From: an uncultured Ruminococcus sp.
GTDB lineage: Bacteria > Bacillota > Clostridia > Oscillospirales > Ruminococcaceae
Length of the DNA: 5,393 bases
Assembly (NCBI GenBank): GCA_947177715.1
Contig: CAMWVM010000123.1
Span: 1 to 5,393, forward strand
Direction of reading: 5' to 3'
Shown: one piece after another, positions 4,952-5,393 of the stretch
Numbering within the stretch: the stretch's first letter is position 1
Layout of the letters: the number at the start of each line of letters is the position of its first letter
The notes under the pieces: model-generated
What the model saw: the letters and a program-made list of their open reading frames with translations, nothing else
The model's database searches: none
What the model was told of the DNA's origin: nothing
Translations under genes and position numbers: made by a program

Positions 4952-5393
4952 ATGACACAACTATTAACACAGCTTGTTTCGGACGTTAGTGAGGAAATGC
5001 AGCAAACTATTATTAATAATCCTGACAAGGTTTATTTCCCCAATTTCGGCAGCGGAGATAACATCTTGAAAAACGGATTTTCCCTTGACAGAGTGATGTT
5101 CAAAATCCCAGGTACAGATTTCAGTATTTATTGGTATGGTTTTCTTATTGCTTTAGGTATTCTGCTGGCAATGATATATGGCTTTAGAAAAATGAAATCA
5201 TTCGGTATTGACTCTGACAGAGCCACCGATGCAGTAATCGGAGGACTTGTAGGTGCAGTTCTCGGAGCAAGACTTTATTATATTCTGTTTAATTCGGAGT
5301 TATCAATGTCAGATTTCTTTGATTTCAGAAATGGCGGACTTGCTATCTACGGCGGAATAATTGGTGCATTGCTTGTGGGGGGGATTATTGCAA
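4952..5393 (+). CDS. lgt: Prolipoprotein diacylglyceryl transferase Lgt, N-terminal part
   Basis: The frame stays open to the right edge: 147 codons of a protein usually near 260-300 residues. Lgt is a membrane enzyme that moves a diacylglyceryl group from phosphatidylglycerol to the lipobox cysteine of prolipoproteins, the first step of lipoprotein maturation. Diagnostic stretches are IYWYGFLIALGILLA (59-73, first membrane segment), GARLYYILF (105-113) and NGGLAIYGGIIGALLVGG (127-144), the Lgt signature region; AIYGG stands where E. coli Lgt has HGG. The first 45 or so residues, including VYFPNFGSG, are longer than in many Lgt proteins. AGAGG (4941-4945) with 6 nt spacing supports the ATG at 4952. 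An internal ATG at 4997 has GAGG only 2 nt away. It lies 15 bp after yfmH and is probably cotranscribed. Confidence 0.93.
   Translation, partial: MTQLLTQLVSDVSEEMQQTIINNPDKVYFPNFGSGDNILKNGFSLDRVMFKIPGTDFSIYWYGFLIALGILLAMIYGFRKMKSFGIDSDRATDAVIGGLVGAVLGARLYYILFNSELSMSDFFDFRNGGLAIYGGIIGALLVGGIIA

Noticed and set aside
4573..5028. Minus-strand 151-codon ORF
   Set aside because: It is antisense to the end of yfmH and the start of lgt, both well-supported genes; the Ser/Leu/Ile-rich product is typical of an antisense shadow frame.
5392..5393. Tyr in place of His in the HGG signature of Lgt (residue 133, near 5348-5350) as a sign of inactivation
   Set aside because: From memory, AIYGG at this position is common in Firmicutes Lgt proteins, so it is ordinary family variation.

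Overview
The window looks like chromosomal DNA from a low-GC member of the Firmicutes. The YfmF/YfmH pair of M16-peptidase-like proteins, the DUF1292 protein, the AT-rich intergenic DNA and the A-type promoters suggest the class Clostridia, perhaps the Ruminococcaceae/Oscillospiraceae. The genus cannot be fixed from the sequence alone.

Left part (1-1051), minus strand. A SEDS-family cell-wall polymerase gene (FtsW/RodA/SpoVE type) runs off the left edge. Upstream of it, on the same strand, lies a separate single-gene unit for a 107-residue acidic DUF1292 protein. That unit has a good promoter (TTGACT-17 bp-TATAAT) and its own intrinsic terminator.

Middle (about 1110-2064), plus strand. More than 1.2 kb contains no ORF of ordinary size, yet it has a strong promoter (TTGACA-17 bp-TATATT) at one end and a clear intrinsic terminator at the other. 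It appears to encode one RNA of about 920 nt. The 5' third folds into several local helices. From about 1518 onward the RNA is built from a degenerate repeat core close to GGAGTGAGTCCA, recurring about every 57 nt. The cores fall into three types (called alpha, beta and gamma here), and the set of three recurs about every 170 nt. Most cores also read as a Shine-Dalgarno sequence, about 8 nt of spacer and a start codon, followed by a tiny ORF of 1 to 16 codons. I do not recognise this RNA; it is the best candidate here for something undescribed.

Right part (2120-5393), plus strand. An apparent operon holds yfmF (an inactive M16 homologue), yfmH (M16 with HxxEH) and lgt (prolipoprotein diacylglyceryl transferase, cut by the right edge), with 3 bp and 15 bp between genes. 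yfmH contains a base-perfect, in-frame 219-bp tandem duplication. It duplicates the zinc-binding HFLEH motif and lengthens the protein from an expected 427 to 500 residues. The duplication is bounded by the 7-bp sequence AGGGTAT, so it looks like a very recent slippage or recombination event, or an assembly error.
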